The translations under genes and the position numbers were made by a program. 35,787 bases of DNA from assembly GCA_021769135.1 (NCBI GenBank), contig JAETTM010000042.1, forward strand, positions 1 to 35,787, read 5' to 3'. Of the stretch, positions 1 through 8,050 are shown one piece after another. Positions within the stretch are counted from its first letter, which is position 1, and every line of letters starts with the position of its first letter. Source of the stretch: Lachnospiraceae bacterium. GTDB lineage: Bacteria; Bacillota; Clostridia; Lachnospirales; Lachnospiraceae. The notes under the pieces were generated by a model that was not told the origin of the DNA, ran no database searches, and was given only the letters and a program-made list of their open reading frames with translations.

Positions 1-107
1 ATCTTCCCCTTTTGCCACTGACGGGCTGGCCAACCGCTTTGTCCGCCTGCTCCATCCATCCCTATCTTCCCACTTCTTTCCCTTCCGTCCATCTCTATTC
101 CTTCTCC

Positions 108-293
108 AATCCGTATCTATCAGCGTTATCCATATTCATAATACCATCAGCATTTATCAGCGTCATCAATATTCACAACACCATCAGCATTTATCAGCGT
201 CATCAATATTCACAACACCATCAACATTTATCAACGTCATCAATATTCACAACACCATCAGCATTTATCAGCATTATTAATATCTATCAATAC
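108..293. repeat. 37-bp minisatellite, about five units
   Basis: Near-identical units rich in catcagcattt and catcaatattcac start at 145, 182, 219 and 256, an exact 37-bp period. A more degenerate unit lies before 145 and the array decays after 293. Shorter repeats of roughly 17-18 bp (cataccatgc[ag]tttac) follow at about 333-366. Because 37 is not a multiple of 3, the reading frame shifts at every unit, so the long frame across it is not a gene. No spacers separate the units, so this is not CRISPR. The rest of 1-440 and 593-660 shows nothing else recognisable. Confidence 0.85.
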
Positions 294-440
294 CATTATC
301 ATTTACCAATGTTATCATCCTTTATCCATACCATGCATTTACCCATACCATGCGTTTACCCACATCATCATCTTTCACCGCATCAGCTCCCTACTCCCCC
401 TCACTGCTTTTCATTGATTGCCGCTCCAGCCGACACCCAG

Positions 441-592
441 CTCAAACCGGGCGGATATTCCATAAGGAGCCCCTCGAAAAACGTCAGCGCTTAGCGAGGT
501 CATGAGTTGCGAAGCAGCTCACGAGCTTAGCGTCTGCTACGTTTTTCATGGAGCGAAAGCGAGGCGACGTTGGAATATCCGCCCGGTTTGAG
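441..592. repeat. 152-bp palindromic element with nested hairpins
   Basis: The outer arms at 441-462 and 571-592 (ctcaaaccgggcggatattc plus ca) are perfect 22-bp inverted repeats. Inside them GAAAAACGT (476-484) pairs with ACGTTTTTC (539-547). The centre, TGAGTTGC-GAA-GCAGCTCA at 503-521, is an 8-bp stem with one G-U pair and a GAA loop. The whole can fold as one long interrupted hairpin or cruciform. It carries no coding frame. It could be a dispersed palindromic element or a non-autonomous mobile unit; no flanking target duplication was obvious. Confidence 0.8.
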
Positions 593-641
593 CGTCCTCC
601 CTCCCCACTCGCCCCAATGAAAACCACCCACCATTTTATTA

Positions 642-670
642 TACAAAAAAAAATGAAATTATGCTATAAT
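642..670 (+). promoter_or_regulatory. extended -10 promoter of the 712 gene
   Basis: TATAAT at 665-670 is preceded by TGC, giving an extended -10. The matching -35 position (642-647, tacaaa) is weak. The ribosome site aaagg at 693-697 is rather far from the ATG at 712. Confidence 0.6.
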
Positions 671-711
671 ACCTTTGCAAAACTATTCAAAGAAAGGCTA
701 CACCCAATATC

Positions 712-2259
712 ATGAATTCAAAAGAAAAAAACATCCAGCCCTTTATCTTAATTACCATCCTCCTCTGCTTCCTCACAGTCCTTATGCAGGGAATCCCCTC
801 ATTGGCTGCCACTCCCAGGGAAGCGATATGGAACGGATGTATTTTTGTACTGGTTTTTCTTTTATTCATCTTTCTATTTCTTTATAAAAAGGGAAAACTG
901 ACCGAAGAGCGAATTGTATTCCTAATCATTGCCGCAGGCATGGTCCTGCACTGCTGTTACGTGCTTTTATCGGGCCTGTATGACAGGCAGCATGACGAAG
1001 GGGTTTATACCGGAATCGCCACCAGCCAGGTAAATCCCGGACATATCGGTTATATCGAATATATTTATAAATTCCGCAAGCTGCCGGACATCAACCCTTA
1101 CCAGCTTTTTTCCTATTACCACCCGCCGCTCCACTATGCCCTGTCCGGCATCTGGCTGATTTTCCTTACTTCCCTTGGCATGCCCGAAGACCTGGCCTTT
1201 GAAAATCTCCAGGCATTGCCGCTGCTTTATTCCGGCCTGCTTATGCTGATTACATACCAGATTTTGAAAAAAACAGGGGCTTGCGGCAAACCTCTGTTCG
1301 CAGGAGTGCTTCTGGTCGCCCTGCATCCGGCGCTGACCATCATGTCGGGCAGCATCAATAATGACATGCTTTCCACCCTGTTGTTAGCCTGCTGCATCTA
1401 TGCCGTTTTATGCTGGATTCGAGAAAAGACGATGAAAAACCTGATTTTCATCGCCCTCTCCATCGGTTTCGGCATGCTTTGCAAAATCAACACGGCCATT
1501 ATAGCCCTTCCCACAGGGCTGCTTTTTCTGTTGGATTTTATAGGCACCATGCACCGCCTGGAAGGGAACATCTTCCGCAGGGCCTGGCTGGCCATGAAAA
1601 ACTACCTGATATTCGCCCTCGTTGCGGGCTCCATCGGCCTTTCCTGGATTGTGCGAAACCTTATACGTTTTCACGTAAAGCCAGGGATTTCTTCCGCTAC
1701 CGAGGCTTCTGTAATGTATACGGGGGATTACGGCATCTGGGCGCGAATCGGAATCCCGGCCTTTTCCCACTGGCATTTTTCCTTCCCCTTTCATCCATTG
1801 AGCGGGGATGTAATTCACAATACATGGGTCATCATGTTCCAGACTTCCCTGTTTGCAGAAGTATACCCTACCGAATTGTCCGGCCTTCCGCTTCTGCTAT
1901 GCCGGTTCGTATATCCTTTGGCCATCATAACCGCCCTGGCCAGCGCCATTCTCTTCCTGGCCGCCCAGTATAGGAAGTCAACCGCCGTCCAAAAACAGGA
2001 AGCCCTCTTCCTCTCCACCGGTTATCTGGCCTTTTTGCTCAGTTTTGCTGCTTTTTCCATCAAATATCCCTATACTTGCAGCAGCGACTTTCGGTATATT
2101 GTAATTTGCCTCGTATACATCGCCGTGGGGCTCTCCGACAGCGGCAGGCTGTACCCTGAAAAATCCCGGGGCGCCATGCTTAGCCGCATCATTCGCATTG
2201 CGGTTTGGATTACCCTCGTTCTGACCGCCATTATTTATATGGTCTGGAAGCAGTGGTAA
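712..2259 (+). CDS. polytopic membrane protein, GT-C / PMT-like glycosyltransferase
   Basis: A 515-residue protein made almost entirely of hydrophobic helices (about 10-12). A first short helix at about 11-30 is followed by a luminal-type loop holding an Asp-Glu pair (D95-E96 in HDEGVYTG) and then YYHPPLHY near residue 135. The acidic pair early in the chain plus an H-P-P-L-H loop is the pattern of GT-C fold enzymes (GT39/ArnT-like), which move sugars from polyprenyl-phosphate carriers onto cell-surface acceptors outside the membrane. Substrate and acceptor cannot be read from the sequence. It is a monocistronic gene converging on the regulator at 2267 with only 7 bp between stops, so transcripts may interfere. 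The family call is motif-based. Confidence 0.65.
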   Translation: MNSKEKNIQPFILITILLCFLTVLMQGIPSLAATPREAIWNGCIFVLVFLLFIFLFLYKKGKLTEERIVFLIIAAGMVLHCCYVLLSGLYDRQHDEGVYTGIATSQVNPGHIGYIEYIYKFRKLPDINPYQLFSYYHPPLHYALSGIWLIFLTSLGMPEDLAFENLQALPLLYSGLLMLITYQILKKTGACGKPLFAGVLLVALHPALTIMSGSINNDMLSTLLLACCIYAVLCWIREKTMKNLIFIALSIGFGMLCKINTAIIALPTGLLFLLDFIGTMHRLEGNIFRRAWLAMKNYLIFALVAGSIGLSWIVRNLIRFHVKPGISSATEASVMYTGDYGIWARIGIPAFSHWHFSFPFHPLSGDVIHNTWVIMFQTSLFAEVYPTELSGLPLLLCRFVYPLAIITALASAILFLAAQYRKSTAVQKQEALFLSTGYLAFLLSFAAFSIKYPYTCSSDFRYIVICLVYIAVGLSDSGRLYPEKSRGAMLSRIIRIAVWITLVLTAIIYMVWKQW

Positions 2260-2266
2260 TACATTT

Positions 2267-3241
2267 CTATTTGGCAATTTCCATCATGCCTTCCGCGCTG
2301 AATTCATCCACAATTAACGTATTGACTACCCCGCTGCGCACTGCCCCCACAGCGGCTGCCGACTTCTTTTTATTGCAGACGATGCAGACCGTCTGCCCGC
2401 AGCCTTTTATCTCCTGAAAGCTTAATCCTATAATCCTGCTGTTAATCGACAAGCCCAGTTCCTTCCCTTCAATATCGAAAAAATGGCCGCCGATATGCCC
2501 TACCGCTCCTATACTCTCCAACCCTTGCAGCGTTTCTTCATTCAAAAAACCTTTCCAAGATTTATACGAAACAGAGCCTACGCTGGTTAAAATAACATCC
2601 GCCCTTCTGGATAATTCCAGACAATCCTTGATGCTCTCCTCCTGCAAAAGTTCATCTTTCAGCTCCTTGCTCCTGACAAAAAGCGGCGCAAAAATATACC
2701 GGTATTCCCCGCCATATGCCATCGCCAGTTCTTTTGCCAAATCTATGGCATCGTGCGCCGGGATTGGGGTATTGGCCGCCCCCATAATCGGCACAACCGT
2801 AATGGGAATATTTTTCTTGTTGTTAGCGCTGATATATTTCACCACATGATACAAAGTATTCCCCCAGGAGATTCCCACAATAATATCCTTTTTTATAATG
2901 GAGTCCAGATAATAAGCGGCAACCTGTCCGATGCTTCTTTCAATATTTTCCGTTTCCGTACTCTTTACCTTAACCACACGGATGTTATCCAGCTGAAAAA
3001 GCGCTTTCATTTCCGCCTCATAATCCAGATTCCTCTCCCATGGCTCTTTGATATCAATCCGTACAATTCCCAGTTCCCTGGCTTCTTTCAGCATTCTGGA
3101 AATCTTTGACCTGGATGTATAAAGCCGCTCCGCAATCTGGTTCTGGGTGAGGTTGGAATTATAATACATATTGGCAACCATCGCAAGAATATTCCATTTT
3201 TGCTGTACGCTCATATCATCATAGTTTTCTAATTCTGCCAT
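2267..3241 (-). CDS. SorC/DeoR-family sugar-responsive transcriptional regulator
   Basis: About 324 residues. An N-terminal HTH (residues about 31-53, LTQNQIAERLYTSRSKISRM) is followed by a NagB-like sugar-phosphate-binding domain with GISWGNTL and the late GHIGGHFFD region typical of SorC regulators, which bind a phosphorylated sugar and release or remodel DNA binding. I chose the ATG at 3241 (MAELENYDD). The frame remains open to 3346, but the extension starts with TTG and crosses a palindrome. The gene lies downstream of the FGGY kinase and FG-GAP-like genes on the same strand, so the kinase product or substrate is a plausible effector (inference). Confidence 0.85.
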   Translation of the reverse strand: MAELENYDDMSVQQKWNILAMVANMYYNSNLTQNQIAERLYTSRSKISRMLKEARELGIVRIDIKEPWERNLDYEAEMKALFQLDNIRVVKVKSTETENIERSIGQVAAYYLDSIIKKDIIVGISWGNTLYHVVKYISANNKKNIPITVVPIMGAANTPIPAHDAIDLAKELAMAYGGEYRYIFAPLFVRSKELKDELLQEESIKDCLELSRRADVILTSVGSVSYKSWKGFLNEETLQGLESIGAVGHIGGHFFDIEGKELGLSINSRIIGLSFQEIKGCGQTVCIVCNKKKSAAAVGAVRSGVVNTLIVDEFSAEGMMEIAK

Positions 3242-3278
3242 ATAGGGAAATATCCATACCTTTCTATGCTGCAAAGTA

Positions 3279-3296
3279 GGACTTTTAAAAAAGTCC
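3279..3296. promoter_or_regulatory. 18-bp palindrome upstream of the SorC-type gene
   Basis: GGACTTTTAAAAAAGTCC has perfect 8-bp arms around AA and lies 38 bp before the chosen start of the regulator. It could be an operator or a weak hairpin; nothing decides between them. Confidence 0.4.
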
Positions 3297-3367
3297 GTAC
3301 CAATGTGCAGATGTGGCAAAGAATCCGGCCCTTTTGCCGCAGGCAAAACTCAAAATGGTCGGATTCC

Positions 3368-3399
3368 GTAACAGGGCAGCCGAAAGGCTGAACTGTTGC
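3368..3399. repeat. REP-like palindrome, diverged copy
   Basis: gtaacagggcagcc-gaaa-ggctgaactgttgc is an imperfect 14-bp-arm hairpin. It is a diverged copy, in the opposite orientation, of the perfect palindrome at 31681-31712. It sits just downstream of the stop of the FG-GAP-like gene, where it may act as a terminator-like hairpin. No flanking duplication is visible here. Confidence 0.7.
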
Positions 3400-3405
3400 C
3401 ATCTA

Positions 3406-4530
3406 TTAAAAAATATACATCGCAATCTCATTCGTCTCCCGGTTGGCGCAAACCAGCCTGTCCTTCCCATGGTAAGAATAACCGTATACATTGGCCGGTC
3501 CGCAGCCATCATCCAATGTGCGAAACATATAGTCCTGCTTTTTCTCATTCCATGTAAAAGCCATCAGCCTTCCTGCCCCTCTCCTGTATCCGGCTACCAC
3601 CGTCGCTTTCCCATTTATCGTTCCGCCCCAAATCGCATGGAGGAAATCCGCCTGTTCCGGGTAAACGTACACCTTCCGGTAGCCTTCTTCCGATTTCCTG
3701 TAAATGGATATTTCCGAGCCATGGAAAGGGGATAATACGAACAGCTCATCCTCCCCATCCCCGTCCAAATCCACCAGCACCGCATCGCTGGCCGGCGTAT
3801 CCAAAAGCTGACGGATTTTCCATTGGCCATCCTGCATTGAATGGCCAGGCTTTAAGTCATCCGGCGTTGAATGGCCAAGCTTTGAGCCATCCGATGCCAA
3901 ATGGCCGGCCGGCTTAGGAGGATAAAAAAGAAACACCCCGTTTTCGCTGCAAATCAAAGCGGCCTCATCCCCCTCTTTTCCCACCCGGCAATAGCCGTGG
4001 TTCTTCAACATGCCTTCTTTGATTACCTCCATCTGCAAAGGGTTCCCTTCATGAAATACGGAAATATCCTCCGGCAGCCTGGCGGCATAAACCTTCCCCG
4101 GCATGGACCAGTCATCCTTATACCGATGGCCCGATTTTATCGTGCATGCAATTAAATATTTCTCCTTGCCGCTGCTTAAAATATCAAACCGGTGTACAAA
4201 TGGCAAAGGAGCGAGGGAACGGATTTCCCATCCCCCTTTTCCGTCGGGAACCGCGCTGACAATCCCGGCCTCTTTCCCGTCATTGGGGGAATAAAATCGA
4301 TGGGTTGCCAGGAATTGCCCGTCCTTCCCCGGAATCTGCACCATTGTCATTACGCCGCCCGGCCCTTCCCAGACTGTAGCTTTCTCATTCCCATCCCCAT
4401 CAAAAAGAATGCAGCGGTCTTTCTTTTCCGCCGCAACCAAAATATGCAGGCTGCCTTCATAATACAGCGGAGCAACCGCATAACATTTTTCCAACTGTGC
4501 CAACACCTTTTTTTCCATACCGATAACCAT
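3406..4530 (-). CDS. FG-GAP/VCBS-like beta-propeller protein of unknown function
   Basis: A 374-residue protein without signal peptide or membrane segment, so probably cytoplasmic. It is rich in beta-strand-like blades with a clear calcium-loop-like motif DLDGDGEDEL at 254-263, followed by LFVLSPFHGSEISIYR, typical of FG-GAP/VCBS blades. Residues about 210-236 are three 10-residue repeats encoded by 30-bp DNA repeats (3841, 3871, 3901). The start lies 6 bp after the kinase stop, implying translational coupling. Two ATGs are possible (4530 and 4518); a GAAAGG at 4532-4537 is too close to the first, so 4518 (MEKKVL) may be used. I do not know its reaction; the context suggests a role with the sugar-kinase substrate. 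Confidence 0.6.
   Translation of the reverse strand: MVIGMEKKVLAQLEKCYAVAPLYYEGSLHILVAAEKKDRCILFDGDGNEKATVWEGPGGVMTMVQIPGKDGQFLATHRFYSPNDGKEAGIVSAVPDGKGGWEIRSLAPLPFVHRFDILSSGKEKYLIACTIKSGHRYKDDWSMPGKVYAARLPEDISVFHEGNPLQMEVIKEGMLKNHGYCRVGKEGDEAALICSENGVFLFYPPKPAGHLASDGSKLGHSTPDDLKPGHSMQDGQWKIRQLLDTPASDAVLVDLDGDGEDELFVLSPFHGSEISIYRKSEEGYRKVYVYPEQADFLHAIWGGTINGKATVVAGYRRGAGRLMAFTWNEKKQDYMFRTLDDGCGPANVYGYSYHGKDRLVCANRETNEIAMYIF
3841..3912. repeat. 30-bp in-frame tandem repeat within the FG-GAP-like gene
   Basis: atggcc starts recur at 3841, 3871 and 3901 with an otherwise similar 30-bp unit. They encode H-(S/L)-x-x-D type decapeptides. The period is divisible by three, so copy-number change would preserve the frame. 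Confidence 0.75.
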
Positions 4531-4536
4531 GCCTTT

Positions 4537-6006
4537 CTATGCGCCGTATAGCCTTTTATAAATCAAATTCATTTTTTTCCTGTATTCCTGATACAGTTTC
4601 ACTTCTCTCCCCGAAGGAAAATATTCCCGCGCATCCTTGTTTCCGTCGATTTTATCGAAAGCCTCCTCCACGGAACCGTACAGCCCCAACGCGGCGGCGG
4701 CCACCATAAGGGCACCCCGCACTGTGGCATCCGTTTTTCCCTTCCGGATAAGCCTGCTGTCATAAACTTTCGCCTGCATTTCATTAAACGCATCGCTGTT
4801 GGTAAGCCCTCCGTTAATATAAATGCGGTCAACATCCGTATAATCCCGCATTGCCTCTATCCCGTTCCCAATTTCATAGCAAATCCCCTCCAACAGGCTT
4901 CTTAACATATCGCACCTTTTCGTATTCAGCGTAATAAATGCAAAATGCCCTGTGGCTTTTGTGTTGAAATCCGGCGTTCCCCTCCCCTGAAAGTAAGGAA
5001 GGCAAATGCAGCCATTTGCCCCTGCGGAAGATTTTTCTATCTCATCATTAATCGCTTCCAGAGAAGCCTTGTCGGGATAAAATTCATGGCGGAACCAGTC
5101 AAAGGCCGAACAGCACGTCAAAACATTGGATTCCAGCACATATTGTCCTTTCACGGAAGAACAGTTGCAAATCACATCCGGCTTTAAATTTTCCGGTATC
5201 CTTTCCACCGCGGAAATCAGAAAACCTCCGGTGCCCGCCGTCACGGAGAGAATCCCTTCCCTGACCACGCCCTGGCCGATGGCCCCGCACTGCTGGTCTC
5301 CGCCTGCCGTAATAACCGGTATGCTTTCCGGGCATCCCGTAATTTTGGCCGCCCCTTTTGTCAAATGCCCGCTGACGCTGCCCACTTCCGTCAGTTCGCA
5401 AAGCTTTTCTTTTTCCACATGGAACATTTCCAGCAATTCCTCATCCCATTTTTTCGTCCTCACGTTCATCAGATGGGAACGGCTGCCATAGGAATAATCC
5501 GTACAAATATTTCCTGTCAAAAGATAAATCAAATAATCCGGAACCGTCATAAATTTATATGTTTTCCGGTAAATGTCCTCCCGATTTTCCCTTATCCATG
5601 CCATTTTCCCTGCCGAAAATACCGGGTTGGCCCTGGAGCCGCTCAGCTCAAATATCCTGTCATTATATTTTTCCAGCCGGCTGCATATTTCCTGGCTCCT
5701 TTTATCCTGCCACATAATGGCGTTGCCCATGGGCTCCATCTGAAAATCCATGGCCAAAATGGAAGACCTCTGGGCCGTCAGCGCGATAGCGTCGATGCTC
5801 CGCTTCCCCGCCTTCGCCTTCTCCGATACATCTTTTAAAATATGATATAATGCGTTTTTCCAATCCTCCGGATTCTGCTCCGCCCTGCCGCCTTCCATAT
5901 AGATGACATGATAGAAAATCTGTTTTCCAGTAAATTCCACCCCCTCATGGTCTAGCAATATGCCTCTCATACTGGATGTTCCTACGTCAATCACTAAAAT
6001 GTTCAC
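4537..6006 (-). CDS. FGGY-family carbohydrate kinase
   Basis: 489 residues, the usual size for xylulokinase/gluconokinase/glycerol-kinase-type enzymes, which phosphorylate a sugar or polyol with ATP in the cytosol. Visible family motifs are the N-terminal phosphate-binding strand IDVGTSSMR, WQDKRS near 100, TAGGDQQCGAIGQG near 235, TAGTGGF, and a C-terminal INGGLTNSDAFNEMQAK nucleotide-binding segment. I chose the GTG at 6006 because AAGGAG at 6014-6019 lies 7 bases before it; a TTG at 6012 is too close to that site. The substrate is not decidable from sequence. It heads the probable kinase / FG-GAP / SorC-regulator unit. Confidence 0.9.
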   Translation of the reverse strand: MNILVIDVGTSSMRGILLDHEGVEFTGKQIFYHVIYMEGGRAEQNPEDWKNALYHILKDVSEKAKAGKRSIDAIALTAQRSSILAMDFQMEPMGNAIMWQDKRSQEICSRLEKYNDRIFELSGSRANPVFSAGKMAWIRENREDIYRKTYKFMTVPDYLIYLLTGNICTDYSYGSRSHLMNVRTKKWDEELLEMFHVEKEKLCELTEVGSVSGHLTKGAAKITGCPESIPVITAGGDQQCGAIGQGVVREGILSVTAGTGGFLISAVERIPENLKPDVICNCSSVKGQYVLESNVLTCCSAFDWFRHEFYPDKASLEAINDEIEKSSAGANGCICLPYFQGRGTPDFNTKATGHFAFITLNTKRCDMLRSLLEGICYEIGNGIEAMRDYTDVDRIYINGGLTNSDAFNEMQAKVYDSRLIRKGKTDATVRGALMVAAAALGLYGSVEEAFDKIDGNKDAREYFPSGREVKLYQEYRKKMNLIYKRLYGA

Positions 6007-6124
6007 ACCCAATCTCCTTTTTCAGCCCCGGCCCCTGTACCAATACACTGCTTCAGGAATTTCCGATACAGAATACCAATACATATTCATTCACATTTCG
6101 CCAAATGCCTTACCTGATATAATT

Positions 6125-6182
6125 ACCTTATCATGTGCATTTTTTCATGTAAATATTTTTGCAAATTCTGCACAGATGTGCA
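6125..6182 (-). promoter_or_regulatory. promoter and palindromic operator of the kinase unit
   Basis: On the minus strand TTTACA (6148-6153) is followed after 17 bp by TAAGGT (6125-6130), a moderate promoter. Just upstream, TGCACAGATGTGCA (6169-6182) is a palindrome with perfect 6-bp arms. A SorC-type regulator encoded in the same unit would be the obvious candidate to bind it (inference). Confidence 0.45.
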
Positions 6183-6272
6183 CAGATATGGTGTGAAAAC
6201 ATTTTTCCATTGAAAAACCCAAAACCCTGCTATGAGCAATGGGTATCCAGTTTACAGCGCTATGGCTATTTG

Positions 6273-6854
6273 CTACTGCGCTTTAAATATAATCTTCCCC
6301 GTAGCCGCGTCCATAGCCTCTATAATGGCAAGGGATTCCAAACGGTATCCAAGGTTCCTGATTACTTTTCCTCCCATCTGGAAGCCTTTTTCTATGGCGA
6401 TTCCAATCCCGGCCACTGTCGCCCCAGCCTCTTTCACAATGGAAATCAGCCCCTGCAAGGCGCATCCATTGGCCAGGAAATCATCGATAATTAAAATATG
6501 CTCCCCTTCCGACAGATACTTCCTGGATACTATCACCTGGTTTTTGCATTTATGGGTAAAGGATTCCACTTCCGCTATGTACATTTCCCCTTCCAGGTTC
6601 ACGCTCTTTGCCTTTTTCGCAAATACCACCGGCACATTGAAATACCTGGCCGCTATACAGGCAATCCCGATTCCCGAAGCTTCGATGGTCAGTATTTTGT
6701 CAACCTTAACATCCCGAAACCGCCGGGCAAATTCCTCCCCCATCTGCTCAAATAATGCGATATCCATTTGATGGTTCAGGAAACTGTCCACCTTTAATAC
6801 GTTGCCTTCTTTTACAATTCCATCCTTTTGTATACGTTCTTCTAAGAAATTCAT
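6273..6854 (-). CDS. xpt: xanthine phosphoribosyltransferase
   Basis: 193 residues, full length for Xpt, the cytosolic salvage enzyme that joins xanthine to PRPP to give XMP. The start MNFLEERI and the PRPP-binding loop [16 protein letters not shown] (about 121-136) are diagnostic. The ATG at 6854 has GGAG 6 bases before it. Only 9 bp separate it from the stop of a truncated nucleotidyltransferase gene (6864-7034), and no purine riboswitch, the usual leader of this gene in Firmicutes, is seen in the space. Transcription probably comes from the promoter at 8002-8030. The gene itself is intact, with base composition closer to the rest of the chromosome than to the AT-rich block upstream. Confidence 0.93.
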   Translation of the reverse strand: MNFLEERIQKDGIVKEGNVLKVDSFLNHQMDIALFEQMGEEFARRFRDVKVDKILTIEASGIGIACIAARYFNVPVVFAKKAKSVNLEGEMYIAEVESFTHKCKNQVIVSRKYLSEGEHILIIDDFLANGCALQGLISIVKEAGATVAGIGIAIEKGFQMGGKVIRNLGYRLESLAIIEAMDAATGKIIFKAQ

Positions 6855-6863
6855 ATGTACTCC

Positions 6864-7034
6864 TCATAAATTGAAAGTTTGTTTTAAAATATTGACAATA
6901 TCCATATCTTTTGTTGCCCTAAACTCCAAACCACTATCGCGAAATGATATATCGCAGGCAGAACCTCCAATTAAAACATATTGGTCTGAAAATTCTTCGA
7001 AATACTTACGAAACACCTCTATCCCCTTTACCAT
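6864..7034 (-). pseudogene. truncated nucleotidyltransferase (AbiEii-like N-terminus)
   Basis: A 56-residue frame starts at an ATG overlapping the stop of the HTH gene (7028-7034). It reads QYVLIGGSACDISF then FRATKDMDIV, i.e. the Gly-Gly-Ser and Asp-x-Asp motifs of minimal nucleotidyltransferases of the AbiEii type. After DMDIV it runs into NILKQTFNL and stops; full family members continue for well over a hundred residues. The break lies near 6890-6900 beside a small palindrome (ATATTGACAATAT, 6889-6901), and xpt follows at once. I read this as a deletion that joined a toxin-like gene remnant to xpt. The catalytic fold cannot be complete. Confidence 0.75.
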
Positions 7035-7975
7035 ACGTACTCCTCCAACATTTCATCTATAGCTATTTCAATCCTTGGCTCTTCTGTTTCATTTTTTAAC
7101 AATAAATAAATGGATAAAGGGTCAATCACTTTACCGTTTTTAAATGGAATACAATATCCCAGTTCCTGAATAATGCAGCCCGGAACCTCTTCTTTCGGCA
7201 CTTGCTTTTTCCAGGCAATTCGTTTTTCCCTAATCTCATATTTTGTTACTGCATAGGTTTGATATCCGTTATCTTCCAACATTGACATTTCCGATAATCC
7301 TGAAATGCCACTTTTCATCAAATTCTCATCCACACTTTTTTCCAGATAGTACTCCTTTAATAATGGACTTCTCATAAACGGTTCGATAACTTTCCATATA
7401 TCCTTTTTTGTTCCATATTGAATATATCTTCGTGACCTGCCATTTTTATCTAATATCGGAATCTGCATACTCTCTATTTCATCAAAAACTCTGGTAATGG
7501 ACATTTTGGAAACACACATATGCTCAGCAGCCATCGTTACATTCATATTATTCCATTTTTCATAAAGTGCTGTCAGTAAAAATTTCTGCGTAAGAAAAGA
7601 AATCTCGGAACAATCCGGCAGCTTTCTGGCATCATTTTTTTTGAGCAGTATTCCCAAAAAAGGCATATAAATCTGCTTATTCTCCCATATAAAGGGAATC
7701 CCTTCTTCCAGCATCTTATCTCTTGAATAATAATTCATATTTTTGAGATACAACACGCAATACTGCCCTGTAATCTGTTCTATTCGCTTTTGATGTTTAC
7801 GGAATTCCGAGAGTCTGGCTTGCTCTTTTGGCACGGCCAAAATACATTGCTGCCCTGTAATAAGCATCCGATAAAAATTATAATTTCCATTCAAATATAA
7901 AGGCAATCCCTCTAATCCTTCACATGGAATCAATTCGATTTTTTGATGCAACACACTTTCAATATATTTTTCCAT
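7028..7975 (-). CDS. HTH protein paired with a nucleotidyltransferase, antitoxin/regulator-like
   Basis: 315 residues, AT-rich codons. The middle (about 128-170: LTQKFLLTALYEKW then MAAEHMCVSKMSITRVFDEIE) is a MarR-like winged HTH. A later stretch GISGLSEMSMLEDNGYQTYAV resembles the segment in AbiEi-type proteins that precedes their C-terminal domain. No signal peptide or membrane span. Its stop overlaps the start of the truncated nucleotidyltransferase, the arrangement of AbiE-type antitoxin-toxin pairs, so it was probably the regulator/antitoxin of that pair. Its own reading frame is intact, so DNA binding and autoregulation may survive although the toxin is gone. The family assignment is by motif and context only. 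Confidence 0.6.
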   Translation of the reverse strand: MEKYIESVLHQKIELIPCEGLEGLPLYLNGNYNFYRMLITGQQCILAVPKEQARLSEFRKHQKRIEQITGQYCVLYLKNMNYYSRDKMLEEGIPFIWENKQIYMPFLGILLKKNDARKLPDCSEISFLTQKFLLTALYEKWNNMNVTMAAEHMCVSKMSITRVFDEIESMQIPILDKNGRSRRYIQYGTKKDIWKVIEPFMRSPLLKEYYLEKSVDENLMKSGISGLSEMSMLEDNGYQTYAVTKYEIREKRIAWKKQVPKEEVPGCIIQELGYCIPFKNGKVIDPLSIYLLLKNETEEPRIEIAIDEMLEEYVW

Positions 7976-8001
7976 ATTTTCTCCCGTAACATATTTTTAT
8001 A

Positions 8002-8044
8002 ATTGTAACTCTTTTTATGTTATAAGTCAAATTTTCATGTTATA
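8002..8044 (-). promoter_or_regulatory. promoter with paired direct-repeat operators of the HTH gene
   Basis: Minus strand TTGACT (8025-8030), 17-bp spacer, TACAAT (8002-8007): a good sigma-A promoter 27 bp before the start. On the plus strand TTTTTATGTTATA (8012-8024) and TTTTCATGTTATA (8032-8044) are direct repeats exactly 20 bp apart that flank and cover the -35. An inverted partial copy (TAACATA) lies at about 7987-7993. This fits cooperative autoregulation by the HTH protein. Confidence 0.65.
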
Positions 8045-8050
8045 TTATAG

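Noticed and set aside
108-293. Possible CRISPR array
   Set aside because: Units are contiguous and imperfect with no unique spacers, and no cas gene is present.
12-494. Long plus-strand frame over the repeat region
   Set aside because: It is built from 37-bp units whose frame changes each repeat, has no ribosome site and no protein-like composition.
4537-6006. AI-2 kinase LsrK with LsrR regulator
   Set aside because: The kinase and SorC-type regulator fit in kind, but there is no lsrACDBFG transport or processing gene, and the motifs do not separate it from other FGGY kinases.
6855-7034. Purine riboswitch before xpt
   Set aside because: The space is filled by the nucleotidyltransferase remnant and shows none of the purine aptamer loops.
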